A program made the translations under genes and the position numbers. Of a stretch of 64,000 bases of DNA, positions 35,460 through 47,562 are shown one piece after another. Within the stretch, counting starts at the first letter, position 1. Every line of letters begins with the position of its first letter. Under the pieces are notes generated by a model that saw only the letters and a program-made list of their open reading frames with translations, had not been told where the DNA came from and ran no database searches. This DNA comes from Mimachlamys varia (lineage: Eukaryota > Mollusca > Bivalvia > Pectinida > Pectinidae), in contig OX392527.1 in NCBI GenBank assembly GCA_947623455.1, positions 29,132,201 through 29,196,200 on the forward strand, read 5' to 3'.

Positions 35460-38400
35460 AAACAATGTGTACAATTGTTGCTACACAAACAACGGTCTGA
35501 TAAAAGGATTATGTCCACTCTGTACTACAGACAATCAATGATCTGATAAAAAGGTTATGTCCCCTCTGTACTTCAGACAATCACCGGTCTGATAAAAGGG
35601 TTATGTCCCCTCTGTACTACAGACAATCAATGGTCTGATAAAAGGGTTATGTCCCCTCTGTACTACAGACAATCAATGGTCTGATAAAAGGGTTATGTCT
35701 CCTCTGTACTACAGACAATCAATGGTTTGATAAAAGGGTTATGTCCCCTCTGTACTACAGACAATCAACGGTCTGATGAAAGGGTTATGTCCCTTCTGTA
35801 CTACAGACAATCAATGATCTGATAAAAGGGTTATGTCCCCTCTGTACTACAGACAATCAACGGTCTGATAAAAGGGTTATGTCCCCTCTGTACTACAGAC
35901 AATCAATGGTCTGATAAAAGGGATAAGTCCCCTCTGTACTACAGACAATCAATGGTCTGATAAAAGGGTTATGACACCTCTGTACTACAGACAATCAATG
36001 ATCTGATAAAAGGGTTATGTCCCCTCTGTACTACAGACAATCAATGGTCTGATAAAAGGGTTATGACCCCTCTGTACTACAGACAATCAACGGTCTGATA
36101 AAAGGGTTATGTCCCCTCTGTACTACAGAAAATCAACGTTCTGATAAAAGGGTAATGTCCCCTCTGTACTACAGACAATCAATGGTCTGATAAAAGGGTT
36201 ATGTCCCCTCTGTGCTACAGACAATCAACGGTCTGATAAAAGAGTTATGTCACCTCTGTACTACAGACAATCAATGGTCTGATAATAGAGTTATGTCCCC
36301 TCTGTACTACAGACAATCAACGGTCTGATAAAAGGGTTATGTCCCCTCTGTGCTACAGACAATCAACGATCTGATAAAAGGGTTATGTCCCCTCTGTACT
36401 ACAGACAATCAATGGTCTGATAAAAGAGTTATGTCCCCTCTGTACTACAGACAATCAACGATCTGATAAAAGAGTTATGTCCCCTCTGTACTACAGAAAA
36501 TCAACGATCTGATAAAAGAGTTATGTCCCCTCTGTACTACAGACAATCAACGATCTGATAAAAGAGTTATGTCCCCTCTGTACTACAGACAATCAATGAT
36601 CTGATAAAAGGGTAATGTCCCCTCTGTACTACAGACAATCAATGGTCTGATAAAAGGGTTATGTCCCCTCTGTACTACAAAAAAACAACGGTCTGATAAA
36701 AGGGTTATGTCCCCTCTGTACTACATGCAATCAATTGTCTGATAAAAGGGTAATGTCCCCTCTGTACTACAGGCAATCAATGATCTGATTATAGGATTAT
36801 GTCCCCTCTGTACTACAGACAACCAATGGTCTGATAAAAGAGTTATGTCCCCTCTGTACTACAGATAATCAATGGTCTGATAAAAGAGTTATGTCCCTTC
36901 TGTACTACAGATAATCAATGGTCTGATAAAAGAGTAATGTCCCCTCTGTACTACAGACAATCAATGGTCTGATAAAAGAGTTATGTCCCCTCTGTACTAC
37001 AGGCAATCAATGGCCTGATAAAGGAAGTATGTCCCCTCTGTACTACAGACAATCAATGGTCTGATAAAAGGGTTATGACCCCTCTGTACTAAAGGCAATA
37101 AATGGTCTGATAAAGGGTAAGTCCCCTCTGTACTACAGACCATCAATGGTCTGATTAAAGAGTTATGTCCCCTCTGTACTACAGGCAATCAATGATATGA
37201 TTAAAGGGTTATGTCCCCTCTTTACTACAGACAACCAATGGTCTGATAAAAGAGTTATGTCCCCTCTGTACGACAACAATCAATGGTCTGATAAAAGAGT
37301 TATGTCCCTTCTGTACTACAGATAATCAATGGTCTGATAAAGGGTTATGTCCCCTCTGTACTACAGGCCATCAACGGTCTAATAAAAGGGTTATATCCCC
37401 TCTAGACTACAGACAATAAATGATCTGATAAAGGGTTATGCCCCCTCTGTACTACAGACAATCAATGGTCTGATAAAAGGGTTATGTCCGCTCTGTACTA
37501 CAGACAATCAATGGTCTGATAAAAGGGTTATGTCCCCTCTGTACTACAGAAAATCAATGGTCTGATAAAAGGGTTATGTCCCCTCTGTTCTACAGACAAT
37601 CAATGGTCTGATAAAAGGGTTATGACCCCTCTGTACTACAGACAATCAATGATATGATAAAAGGGTTATGTCCCCTCTGTACTACAGACAATCAACGGTC
37701 TGATAAAAGGGTTATGTCCCCTCTGTACTACATGCAATCAATTGCCTCATAAAAGGGTAATGTCCCCTCTGTACTACAGACAATCAATGATCTGATAAAA
37801 GGGTTATGTCCCCTCTGTACTACAGACAATCAATGGTCTGATAAAAGGGTTATGTCCCCTCTGTACTACAGACAATCAATGGTCTGATAAAAGGGTTATG
37901 TCCCTTCTGTACTACAGACAATCAATGATCTGATAAAAGGGTTATGTCCTCTCTGTACTACAGACAATCAATGATCTGATAAAAGGGTTATGTCCCCTCT
38001 GTACTACAGACAATCAATGGTCTGATAAAAGGGTTATGTCCTCTCTGTACTACAGACAATCAATGGTCTGATAAAAGGGTTATGTCCCTTCTGTACTACA
38101 GATAATCAATGGTCTGATAAAAGAGTAATGTCCCCTCTGTACTACAGACAATCAATTGTCTGATAAAAGGGTTATGTCCCCTCTGTACTACAGACAATCA
38201 ATGGTCTGATAAAAGGGTTATGACCCCTCTGTACTACAGACAATCAATGACTGATAAAAGGGTTATGTCCCCTCTGTACTACAGACAATCAACGGTCTGA
38301 TAAAAGGGTTATGTCCCCTCTGTACTACAGACAATCAATGATCTGATAAAAGGGTAATGTCCCCTCTGTACTACAGAGAATCAATTGTCTGATAAAAGGG

Positions 38401-41400
38401 TAATGTCCCCTCCTCTGTACTACAGGCAATGAATGATCTGATTAAAGGATGATGTCCCCTCTGTACTACAGACAATCAATGGTCTGATAAAAGAGTTATG
38501 TCCCCTCTGTACGACAACAATCAATGGTCTGATAAAAGGGTTATGTCCCTTCTGTACTACAGATAATCAATGGTCTGATAAAAGAGTAATGTCCCCTCTG
38601 TACTACAGACAATTAATGGTCTGATAAAAGAGTTATGTCCCCTCTGCACTACAGGCAATCAAAGGCCTGATAAAGGAAGTATGTCCCCTCTGTACTACAG
38701 GCAATAAATGGTCTGATAAAGGGTAAGTCCCCTCTGTACTACAGACCATCCATGGTCTGATAAAAGAGTTATGTCCCCTCTGTATTACAGGCAATCAATA
38801 TTCTGATTAAAGGGTTATGTCCCCTCTGTACTACAGACAACCAATGGTCTGATAAAAGGATTATGTCCCTTCTGTACTACAGATAATCAATGGTCTGATA
38901 AAGGGTTATGTCCCCTCTGTACTACAGGCAATCAACGGTCTGATAAAAAGGTTATGTCCCCTCTGTACTACAAACAATAAATGATCTGATAAAGGGTTAT
39001 GCCCCCTCTGTACTACAGACAATCAATGGTCTGATAAAAGGGTTATGTCCGCTCTGTACTACAGACAATCAATGGTCTGATAAAAGGGTTATGTCCCCTC
39101 TGTACTACAGACAATCAATGGTCTGATAAAAGGGTTATGACCCCTCTGTACTACAGACAATCAATGATCCGATAAAAGGGTTATGTCCCCTATGTACTAC
39201 ATGCAATCAATTGTCTCATAAAAGGGTTATGTCCCCTCTGTACTACAGACAATCAATGGTCTGATGAAAGGGTTATGTCCCCTCTGTACTGCAGACAATC
39301 AATGGTCTGATAAAAGGGTTATGTCCCCTCTGTACTGCAGGCAATCAATGATCTGATAAAAGGGTTATGTCCCTTCTGTACTACAGATAATCAATGGTCT
39401 GATAAAAGAGTAATGCCCCCTCTGTACTACAGACAATCAATGGTCTGATAAAAGGGTTATGTCCCCTCTGTACTACAGACAATCAATGATCTGATAAAAG
39501 GGTTATGCCCCCTCTGTACTACAGACAATCAACGGTCTGATAAAAGGGTTATGTCCCCTCTGTACTACAGACAATCAATGATCTGATGAAAGGGTAATGT
39601 CCCCTCTGTACTACAGACAATCAATGGTCTGATAAAAGGGTTATGTCCCCTCTGTACTACAGACAATCAACGGTCTGATAAAAGGGTTATGTCCCCTCTG
39701 TACTACATGCAATCAATTGTCTGATAAAAGGGTAATGTCCCCTCTGTACTACAGGCAATCAATGATCTGATTAAAGGATTATGTCCCCTCTGTACTACAG
39801 ACAATTAATGATCTGATAAAAGGGTTATGTCCCTTCTGTACTACAGATAATCAATGGTCTGATAAAAGAGTTATGTCCCCTCTGTACTACAGGCAATCAA
39901 TGGCCTGATATAGGAAGTATGTCCCCTCTGTACTACAGGCAATGTATGGTCTGATAAAGGGTTATGTCCCCTCTGTACTACAGACAATCAATGGTCTGAT
40001 AAAAGGGTTATGTCCCCTCTGTACTACAGACAATCAACGGTCTGATAAAAGGGTTATGTCCCCTCTGTACTACAGACAATCAATGGTCTGATAAAAGAGT
40101 TATGTCCCCTCTGTACGACAACAATCAATGGTCTGATAAAAGGGTTAAGTCCCTTCTGTACTACAGATAATCAATGGTCTGATAAAAGAGTTATGTTCCC
40201 TCTGTACTACAGGCAATCAATGGCCTGATATAGGAAGTATGGCCCCTCTGTACTACAGGCAATGTATGGTCTGATAAAGGGTTATGTCCCCTCTGTACTA
40301 CAGACAATCAATGGTCTGATAAAAGGGTTATGTCCCCTCTGTACTACAGACAATCAACGGTCTGATAAAAGGGTTATGTCCCCTCTGTACTACAGACAAT
40401 CAATGGTCTGATAAAAGGGTTATGTCCCTTCTGTACTACAGATAATCAATGGTCTGATAAAAGAGTTATGTCCCCTCTGTACTACAGACAATCAATGGTC
40501 TGATAAAAGAGTTATGTCCCCTCTGTATTACAGGCAATCAATGGCCTGATATAGGAAGTATGTCCCCTCTGTACTACAGGCAATGAATGGTCTGATAAAA
40601 GGGTTATGTCCCTTCTGTACTACAGGCAATCAATGATCTGATTAAAGGGTTATGTCCACTCTGTACTACAGACAACCAATGGTCTGATAAAAGAGTTATG
40701 TCACCTCTGTACGACAACAATCAATGGTCTGATAAAAGGGTTATGTCTCTTCTGTACTACAGATAATCAATGGTCTGATAAAAGAGTTATGTCCCCTCTG
40801 TACTACAGATAATCAATGGTCTGATAAAAGAGTTATGTCCCCTCTGTACTACAGATAATCAATGGTCTGATAAAAGGGTTATGTTCCCTCTGTACAACAG
40901 GTAATAAATGGTCTGATAAAGGGTTATGTCCCCTCTGTACTAAAGACAATCAATGGTCTGATAAAAGGGTTTTGTCCCCTCTGTACTACAGACAATCAAT
41001 GATCTGATAAAAGGGTTATGTCCCCTCTGTACTACAGACAATAAATGGTCTGATAAAAGGGTTATGTCCCCTCTGTACTACAGACAATAAATGGTCTGAT
41101 AAAAGGGTTATGTCCCCTCTGTACTACAGACAATAAATGGTCTGATAAAAGGGTTATGTCCCCTCTGTACTACAGACAATCAATGGTCTGATAAAAGGGT
41201 TATGTCCCCTCTGTACTACAGATAATCAATGGTCTGATAAAAGGGTTATGACCCCTCTGTACTACAGGCAATAAATGGTCTGATAAAAGGGTTATGTCCC
41301 CTCTGTACTACAGACAAGCAATGGTCTGATAACAGGGTTATGTCCCCTCTGGACTACAGACAATCAACGGCCTGATAAAAGGGTTATGTCCCCTCTGTAC

Positions 41401-41680
41401 TACAGACAATCAACGATCTGATAAAAGGGTTATGTCCGCTCTGTACTACAGACAATCAATGGTCTGATAAAAGGGTTATGTCCCCTCTGTACTACAGACA
41501 ATCAATGGTCTGATAAAAGGGTTATGTCCCCTCTGGACTACAGACAATCAACGGTCTGATAAAAGGGTTATGTCCCCTCTGTACTACAGACAATCAACGG
41601 TCTGATAAAAGGGTTATGTCTCTTCTGTACTACAGACAAACAATGGTCTGATAAAAGGGTTATGTCCCCTCTGTACTACA
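35460..41680 (+). repeat. 46-bp satellite array in copy C intron 9 (about 135 units)
   Basis: Units with GTCTGATAAAAGGGTTATGT followed by CCCCTCTGTACTACAGACAA. Unit length is about 46 bp, with patches of shorter or altered units (GGCCTGATATAGGAAGTATG; GTACGACAACAATCAATGG) recurring in blocks, as at 38460-38700, 40080-40260 and 40670-40740. The array starts about 430 bp after the exon 9 donor, the same intron that carries donor repeats in A and B. Not a multiple of three and not coding. Confidence 0.93.
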
Positions 41681-41869
41681 GGCTGTTAAGCATGTCAATT
41701 TCTGTTGTTTATACTGTACTATTTCATATGTAGGTTTGATATTGTATTAGACGAAATAAGGAATTGTTTTCTAAATAAATCTCCTTAGTATCCTCTCGCG
41801 GTGACCGTTGAGGGTTTATAGCACTCCGTTCGTACGAACGTACATATGTTCAATTTCTGTCGTCATTCT

Positions 41870-42445
41870 AGCATCTTCATTTCTAAATTAATTTTCATCG
41901 AACTTCACATGTAAGTTAAGTATCATATTACCTCCGACGAGTTCATATTTAAGCGTTTCAAGGCCGTTTCAATATACAGAAAATATGCGCCATCGTTCTA
42001 TTGAAATATGTCTTAACACACACACATGCTTCACCTTTATAACTTCATTTCTCAACCAATTTTCATCGAATTTCACAAATAGGTTCAGTATCATGATACC
42101 GCGGTCGAGTTGGGCGTTTCAACGTTCCAATGTCATCATTGGTCATCATAACGATTTATAGAAAATCACTTTCATCGTTTTTATGACTTCATTTCTCAAT
42201 CATTTTCACCAAACTTCACATAATTATCTAACCTTGATCGAGTTCCTGTTGCAGCGTCCCATGGTCATTATTAAGGTTACTATTTATAAAAGAAATATCT
42301 GTCTTCAATGTGACCACTTCATTTCTCAACCGATCTTGATCAAACTTCATATATTGGTCAAGCTTCTATATACTTAGCTTGTGTTATCAATATCTCCATG
42401 GTCAAAGTCAAGTACATTATTGCTATTTATAGGAGATCTTTGTCA
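41870..42445 (+). repeat. About 140-bp diverged tandem repeat (4 units)
   Basis: Each unit begins CTTCATTTCTCAACCAATTT, then TCATCGAACTTCACAT, and ends in a TATTTATAGAAAATC-like stretch. It is between the 46-bp array and exon 10 of copy C. Confidence 0.65.
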
Positions 42446-43239
42446 TAGTCTACCGTGAGTTGATTTGTATCGTTTGCAATGCCTTGTTCAATACTGTACT
42501 TTTATTTGATTGTAGAAGAAGATTGATTGTAATGGAATCCTGACTACATCATTTCATTTAATGATAGTAGTAAACTGTGCCTTATGGGGATTCTGTCCAT
42601 CCGTCAGTATCTGGGTCTTATCCATAGCCGACGGGATTGGATTAAGCATAAATACAGTAAGTACACGTGTGAATAAGGAAGTGATATTATCGTTCGCCAT
42701 TATTGCAAAATTTCTTTAATTTCTTCAATTAAAAGCACGTCTTTTAGGTGTATGTGTCAGAAATTATGTAAGCACTTTAGAATTTGTCGTTATTTGAATT
42801 ATTAAAACTGTCATAAATCTGGGCATTGGATCTTTGTACTAGTTTTTACATTTTGCTTGGTTACTTTTTAAGATGCAATGTACTGGAGGAATAGTAGTTC
42901 TAAGTATGTTACGCATATTGAGTAATAGGTTTCGAAAGATCGTTAAGGCTAATAGGCAGCACAACCGTACATGGAGATTGCAAAGCTCATACGTCTTGTC
43001 TAAGAGTAAGTTATTTTGGTCCCAGCCCTGTCTAGTATTTCATCCGGATTTCAAAAGTATCACCTTCACAATCGTGGTTTGGCTAGAATATATGTTGGAG
43101 ACGTGTGAGTATCGTTCATTTTTTCCTGGTGTTGGTGATATTGTCTTCCACTGGGGTGATCTGTGGAGCAGTGATGAATGTGCTGGATACTCACAAGGTA
43201 AACGGAACATAGCAGACAGTGCTGGTAAGATGTCTATGT

Positions 43240-44010
43240 TAAAGACCCAATATACGTAACTTTCGGCAAAACCTGAAGCGAAAATCAGGCCTAATACCTT
43301 TTTATATTTATAGATTTAGTTAAGATTAACTAGTATCTGCAATATTCGAGATGAACTCTTAAGAAGTTACCGGTACAGCAGCAGTTAAAACTCAGTATTT
43401 GTAAACACGCATCAATTTTGAACTGTCTGAAACAGCTGTTTGATAAGGTTGTATGGAGCAGCTAATTCCATTTTTTCGGCCTACTGTATCTATTACTAAA
43501 TTTAAAAGGTGCAGCACACGTGTATGTTACGTTACTTTAGTGATAGAGGGTGGCGGACTCTGCTGGTGTTTTTTTTAGTCCCCAAGGTTTGCTGAAGCCT
43601 CCATAGCCACAGTTTATCTCATTTGCGTAGTGACATGGTACATGATATACACATTTTCGTAGTACAATATTTGAAATTATACAGAACTAGTTTAATTTTA
43701 CTTTTAAATTCATAAATTAAAGGCGTTTTACGCACCTGACCCTTCTGCTTCTACAGTAGTTTAGAAATATTAGATTCCCACCTTTTGGCCCCTAGCATCA
43801 CTGAAGAGTCCTAGGAGGACGAAACAGCTGTATGGTGCAGTTTAATTCATTTTTGTTATATATTACTAAATCTAAAAGGTGCAGCACATGTGTGTGTCAT
43901 CTTCTAACTTCGGCTTGTTGAAATGGGCCACACCTGGATTATTTTCAATTCTTTGGATTTTTCTGTCAAGAGTTTCTTGTTAATTACGACTCTGGTTTAC
44001 TTCGTATTAG
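43240..44010 (+). repeat. R3 element split by R2 insertion (copy C intron 12)
   Basis: R3 begins at about 43250 (ACGTAACTTTCGGCAAAACC) and stops near 43408. R2 sequence fills about 43425-43900, in two consecutive partial copies. R3 resumes at about 43918 (GAAATGGGCCACACCTGGAT). At 24600-24950 the same R3 is continuous, so R2 went into R3. Confidence 0.65.
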
Positions 44011-44049
44011 GCGTAAAGGATAAAATATCTGCATTTCTTTTATTTATCA

Positions 44050-44200
44050 AATAATTGTCTTATTCAAAAGCGTCAACAAACCATAATCTGAACTCGAAAT
44101 CGGTAAATCTAGAGGCAAAATAGGAACAAAGGAAAGATTGGCATGGAGATCCTCGTAAAAGTACAAGAGGATATGACCAGGTTGTCCGGATGGGTCAATA
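44050..44200 (-). repeat. R1 copy before copy C exon 13
   Basis: Minus R1 fragment: AGCGTCAACAAACCATAATC, GGAACAAAGGAAAGATTGGC, GACCAGGTTGTCCGGA. Confidence 0.6.
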
Positions 44201-44509
44201 GGGTAAAATGTCACTGAAATTTTCTGTTTCAGGCCTGCGCTTTAAACTCCAGAATAGCAAGACGGAGGCAATCTAATATGGAAACCATAGGACTAATATC
44301 GATGACTGAACCGTCCAGTCAGTACTCTGATATTGATGACGTAAACGACAACACAGTGAACGATGACAAACTGGCTAGTCAGTAATGTGGTTCAGATTTG
44401 AGTAAGCGACATTTGGATAAGCATGAACAATGAAAGTAAAGCAAATCATATGGTGCGTAATTAGCTAGCATTATTGTTTTGAAGTTTTATCAAGTTATTA
44501 TTGTTTGCC

Positions 44510-44690
44510 TGGATGTAAGCGCGCGAGGTGTCTTATTGTGGGAGGAAAGTGGAGTAACCCGAGAAAACACACGTAGTCGGGCAGGTAACCCCATACCTTT
44601 TCACGTCCGGTCGGGGAACTGAACCCCGACCGCCTTGATGAGAGACAAGTGCGTTATACTTTTCACCACCCGACCACAAATGATTAGTTC
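44510..44690 (-). mobile_element. tRNA-derived SINE (minus strand)
   Basis: Read on the minus strand the head contains GTGGTCGGGTGGTGAAAAGT and a B-box-like GGGGTTCAGTTCCCCGAC, then GGTATGGGGTTACCTGCCCG and TTTCCTCCCACAATAAGACA. This fits a tRNA-derived SINE head. Internal changes suggest an old copy. Confidence 0.6.
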
Positions 44691-45655
44691 TTAGTTTTCT
44701 TTGTGGGACAAATATTTTGGAGAAATCGACATCTACTAAAGTGATTTTCAAATATGTTTATAATTTTGAAAATAGTATTTTTTTTAGCATTTTTTTTTCT
44801 ACTAGACACAGGCTTTATATGCATCGATGTAGAACCCTTGTTTCCAAATCCATTTCTTCGACTTGTGTGCTTGTTATATAGCATGTAAAGTATATATACG
44901 TATATGAATAAACTAAGTCTATATCAAATCCTGCTGTTTGTAGATTGTTCAGAGTGAATACATTAACAACATACTTTGGTTTGCAAATAAGAATGAGAAG
45001 GCAAAGCAGTTAGCCATTTACGCTGTACATTAAACCCACTCTAAATGGTATACACATGTATTGTAATGACATTGTGTAGCATTTATAAGACCAACAACTC
45101 CTTCAGCTCTTTCGACTACAAAATTACATAATTATGGGAAACAGCCACACCATTCAAAAGATGCCAACGTATAACTAACAAGAACTTTATGTAAACCTTA
45201 AGTGCATTGATATATCGCACTTGTCTGACAGTATCTGCTATACATTAGTCCTCACCGAATCCACTGAGGATGTGTCATTGAGGGTCCGTATCGATATAGT
45301 TATTACAGTTTGTTTGGTTGGATATTGTTTCAGTACGGTTGGTTGTGTTTCCCTTCCTGGGTCTAATGTACCAGACTCGTTAAATCTCGGCTGTTGTCGG
45401 CACTGAAAGCATTTGTCTTATATTTTACTGGTGGAATCCTACAAAGGAGAATTACTGTTAGTACATGTAGAGTCGCATTCAAAGTTTCTTGAACATTCAC
45501 ATTCATTACAAAGGATCAATGGTTTCGTCTGGCAAAGCTTTGTGTGTTTTATCAGAGCACGATCGAGACTAAATATTGCAATTTCAGAGATGATTGGAAT
45601 TTCAGTATGGCTAACGTGAATATGTATTTTTAACTTTTTATGACAAGTAATGGCA
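44690..45655. other. Intergenic sequence after copy C
   Basis: AT-rich sequence without a recognisable gene. Two short + frames (45221-45406 and 45413-45619) show no domain. Confidence 0.4.
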
Positions 45656-45659
45656 TTAA

Positions 45660-46155
45660 CTCATGTGAGGTGCATCCTAAGTCATAAACATCCTGTCAGA
45701 TATTTAATATCGACAGTCGTCTCACAATGATGTGCGGTGTATACTGGATCCTGGTCCTAAACATCCTGTCAGATATACAATATAGACAGTCGTCTCACAA
45801 TGATGTGGGGTGTATACTAGGTCCTCGTCCTAAACATCCTGTCAGATATACAATATAGACAGTCGTCTCACAATGATTTGAGGTGTATACTAGGTACTAA
45901 ACATCCTGTCAGATATACAATATAGACAGTCGTCTCACAATGATTTGAGGTGTATACTAGGTCCTAAACAACCTGTCAGATATACAATATAGACAGTCGT
46001 CTCACAATGATGTGCGGTGTATAACATAGACAGTCGTCTCACAATGATGTGCGGTGTATACAAGGGCCTGGTTCTGAACATCCTGTCAGATATACAATAT
46101 CGACAGTCGTCTCTCAATGATGCTGGGTGTATACTGGGTCCTGGTCCTAAACACT
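45660..46155 (+). repeat. About 70-bp tandem repeat (7 units)
   Basis: Units of AACATCCTGTCAGATATACA, ATATAGACAGTCGTCTCACA and ATGATGTGCGGTGTATACT, some truncated. Intergenic between C and D. Confidence 0.8.
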
Positions 46156-46864
46156 CTAAATGAGACACAGAAGTTGTCTCATAATGTCCAATTTGAGAAA
46201 TTGAAGTTGTGAATGTTCGTCAAAGCATAGAAACTAGAGGGTAAGGTGTACTTTATTTTAATGAAACAATCTTAGATTTGTGCTAAAACTCATATTTCTT
46301 TTAGTTTTATCTACATTGCATGAATGTGGTCGATTAAAAATAAATTCACAAATAAAAACGATTTGTAAGTACATTAAAATCCTGATTCTGTTTTTCCTTT
46401 TTTATGTATAACATTTGATTGTGCCAGATGTAAGCAAACAGCAGAGCAAATAATCTATGTTAGAGCATGTGGCGGTTCTTGATTACGGGTCATAGCCCAA
46501 CACATTAAAATCAAATTCGTGATATGTATATCCTGTTTTATTTCTTTTCAATTTTTTTTTATTTGATTGAAACAATTACCAAACTAAAACTATTTTATGT
46601 TTCTGCATTCTATATATCAATCGAAATATCATATTTGTTTAGTTTCAATTATTATTTAGAAAAATGAACCTTTTAAACAATCAATTGGTTAATTCAATGC
46701 GAAATGGCATTTCTGACATTACATATACATAGTTTATGCTTTTTCTGTAACCACGGAAAACAATCCTAAAAGAACAGAAATGAAATATACAAAACATGTG
46801 AACAGCGACCTTTGAAGCAAACAGAAACGTATCAAAATGACGTAACACACACGTATGATTCACC

Positions 46865-47275
46865 TTTTAAATTTAGTAATAGATGTAAATGTCGAAAAAT
46901 GAATTTAAACCGCATCATACAGCTGTTTCGTCCTCCTATGACTCTTCGGTGATGCCAGGGGCCACAAAGTGCAATCCAAAATGTCTAAACTAATGTAGAA
47001 GCGAAGAGAAATTTAGTTATAGATACATTATGTCGAAAAATGAATTAAAACTGCATCATACGTCCTCCCAGGGCTCTTCAGAGATGCAAGATTCCAAAAG
47101 GCTGGAATCCAAAATTTCCTAACTAATGTAGAAGGGTTCTGTGCGTAAAACCCCTTTAATTTAAGAATTTATAACTAAAATTAAACTAGTTCTGTATAAT
47201 TTAAAATGTGTATATGACGTACCGTACCACTACTCAAATGAGATTAACCGTGGCTATGGAGGCTCCAGCACTAAG
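46865..47275 (-). repeat. R2 copies upstream of copy D
   Basis: A full minus copy at about 46985-47275 (GGCTATGGAGGCTCCAGCAC, AAAACCCCTTTAATTTAAGA) preceded by a partial one (46865-46980), so a head-to-tail pair. Confidence 0.65.
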
Positions 47276-47470
47276 TAATAAAGTACTAAACCGAGCGTTC
47301 TACAATTAAAGTGCTAAACCGATTGTGTTCAATTAAAGTACTGAGCATATCTTTCTACAATTAACGTACTAAATCGACTTTTTCTACAATTGACGTTATG
47401 AACCGATCGGTCTACAGTTAAGCACTGAACCGATCGTTCTTAAATTAACGTAGCGAACGAATCGTCCCGT
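47275..47470 (+). repeat. 28-bp repeat just upstream of copy D
   Basis: Six to seven diverged units of AGTACTAAACCGATCGTTCT plus ACAATTAA, ending about 95 bp before the exon 1 ATG. It lies in the likely promoter region of copy D and is absent from B and C. Whether it binds anything is unknown. Confidence 0.65.
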
Positions 47471-47562
47471 CCCTTCCTCAGCCACCCGTGAAATTCCTTT
47501 AGCTTTTATACTGATAGGACGCTACAACTAGTATTATATCCTGAGAAGTGTCGGACAACAAC

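Larger units (their letters stand above)
30187..44385 (+). pseudogene. MFSD1-like MFS transporter, copy C (decayed)
   Basis: Recognisable exons: 1 (30187-30196, ATGATGACAG), 2 (30579-30685), 3 (31778-31884, sequons NIS and NLS), 4 (33235-33290, GLLIDRLGNG), 8 (34521-34621), 9 (34928-35033), 10 (42516-42656), 13 (44233-44385). Exons 5-7, which encode TM3-TM6 in the family, are absent between 33291 and 34520. Joining exon 4 (phase 1) to exon 8 (phase 0) shifts the frame. Exon 11 keeps only its 3' end (about 43055-43096) and runs straight into the 3' part of exon 12 (about 43105-43197, FFLVLVILSSTGVICGAVMN) with intron 11 lost. The remaining exons have intact frames and splice sites, so decay is recent or some exons are still used. 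The tail has a single QYSDI. Confidence 0.75.

Noticed and set aside
35460..41680. CRISPR-like array
   Set aside because: The units are contiguous without unique spacers, in animal DNA within an intron. It is a satellite.
44533..44884. Minus-strand ORFs near a possible tRNA gene
   Set aside because: The tRNA-like boxes belong to a degraded SINE and do not fold into an intact tRNA on inspection.
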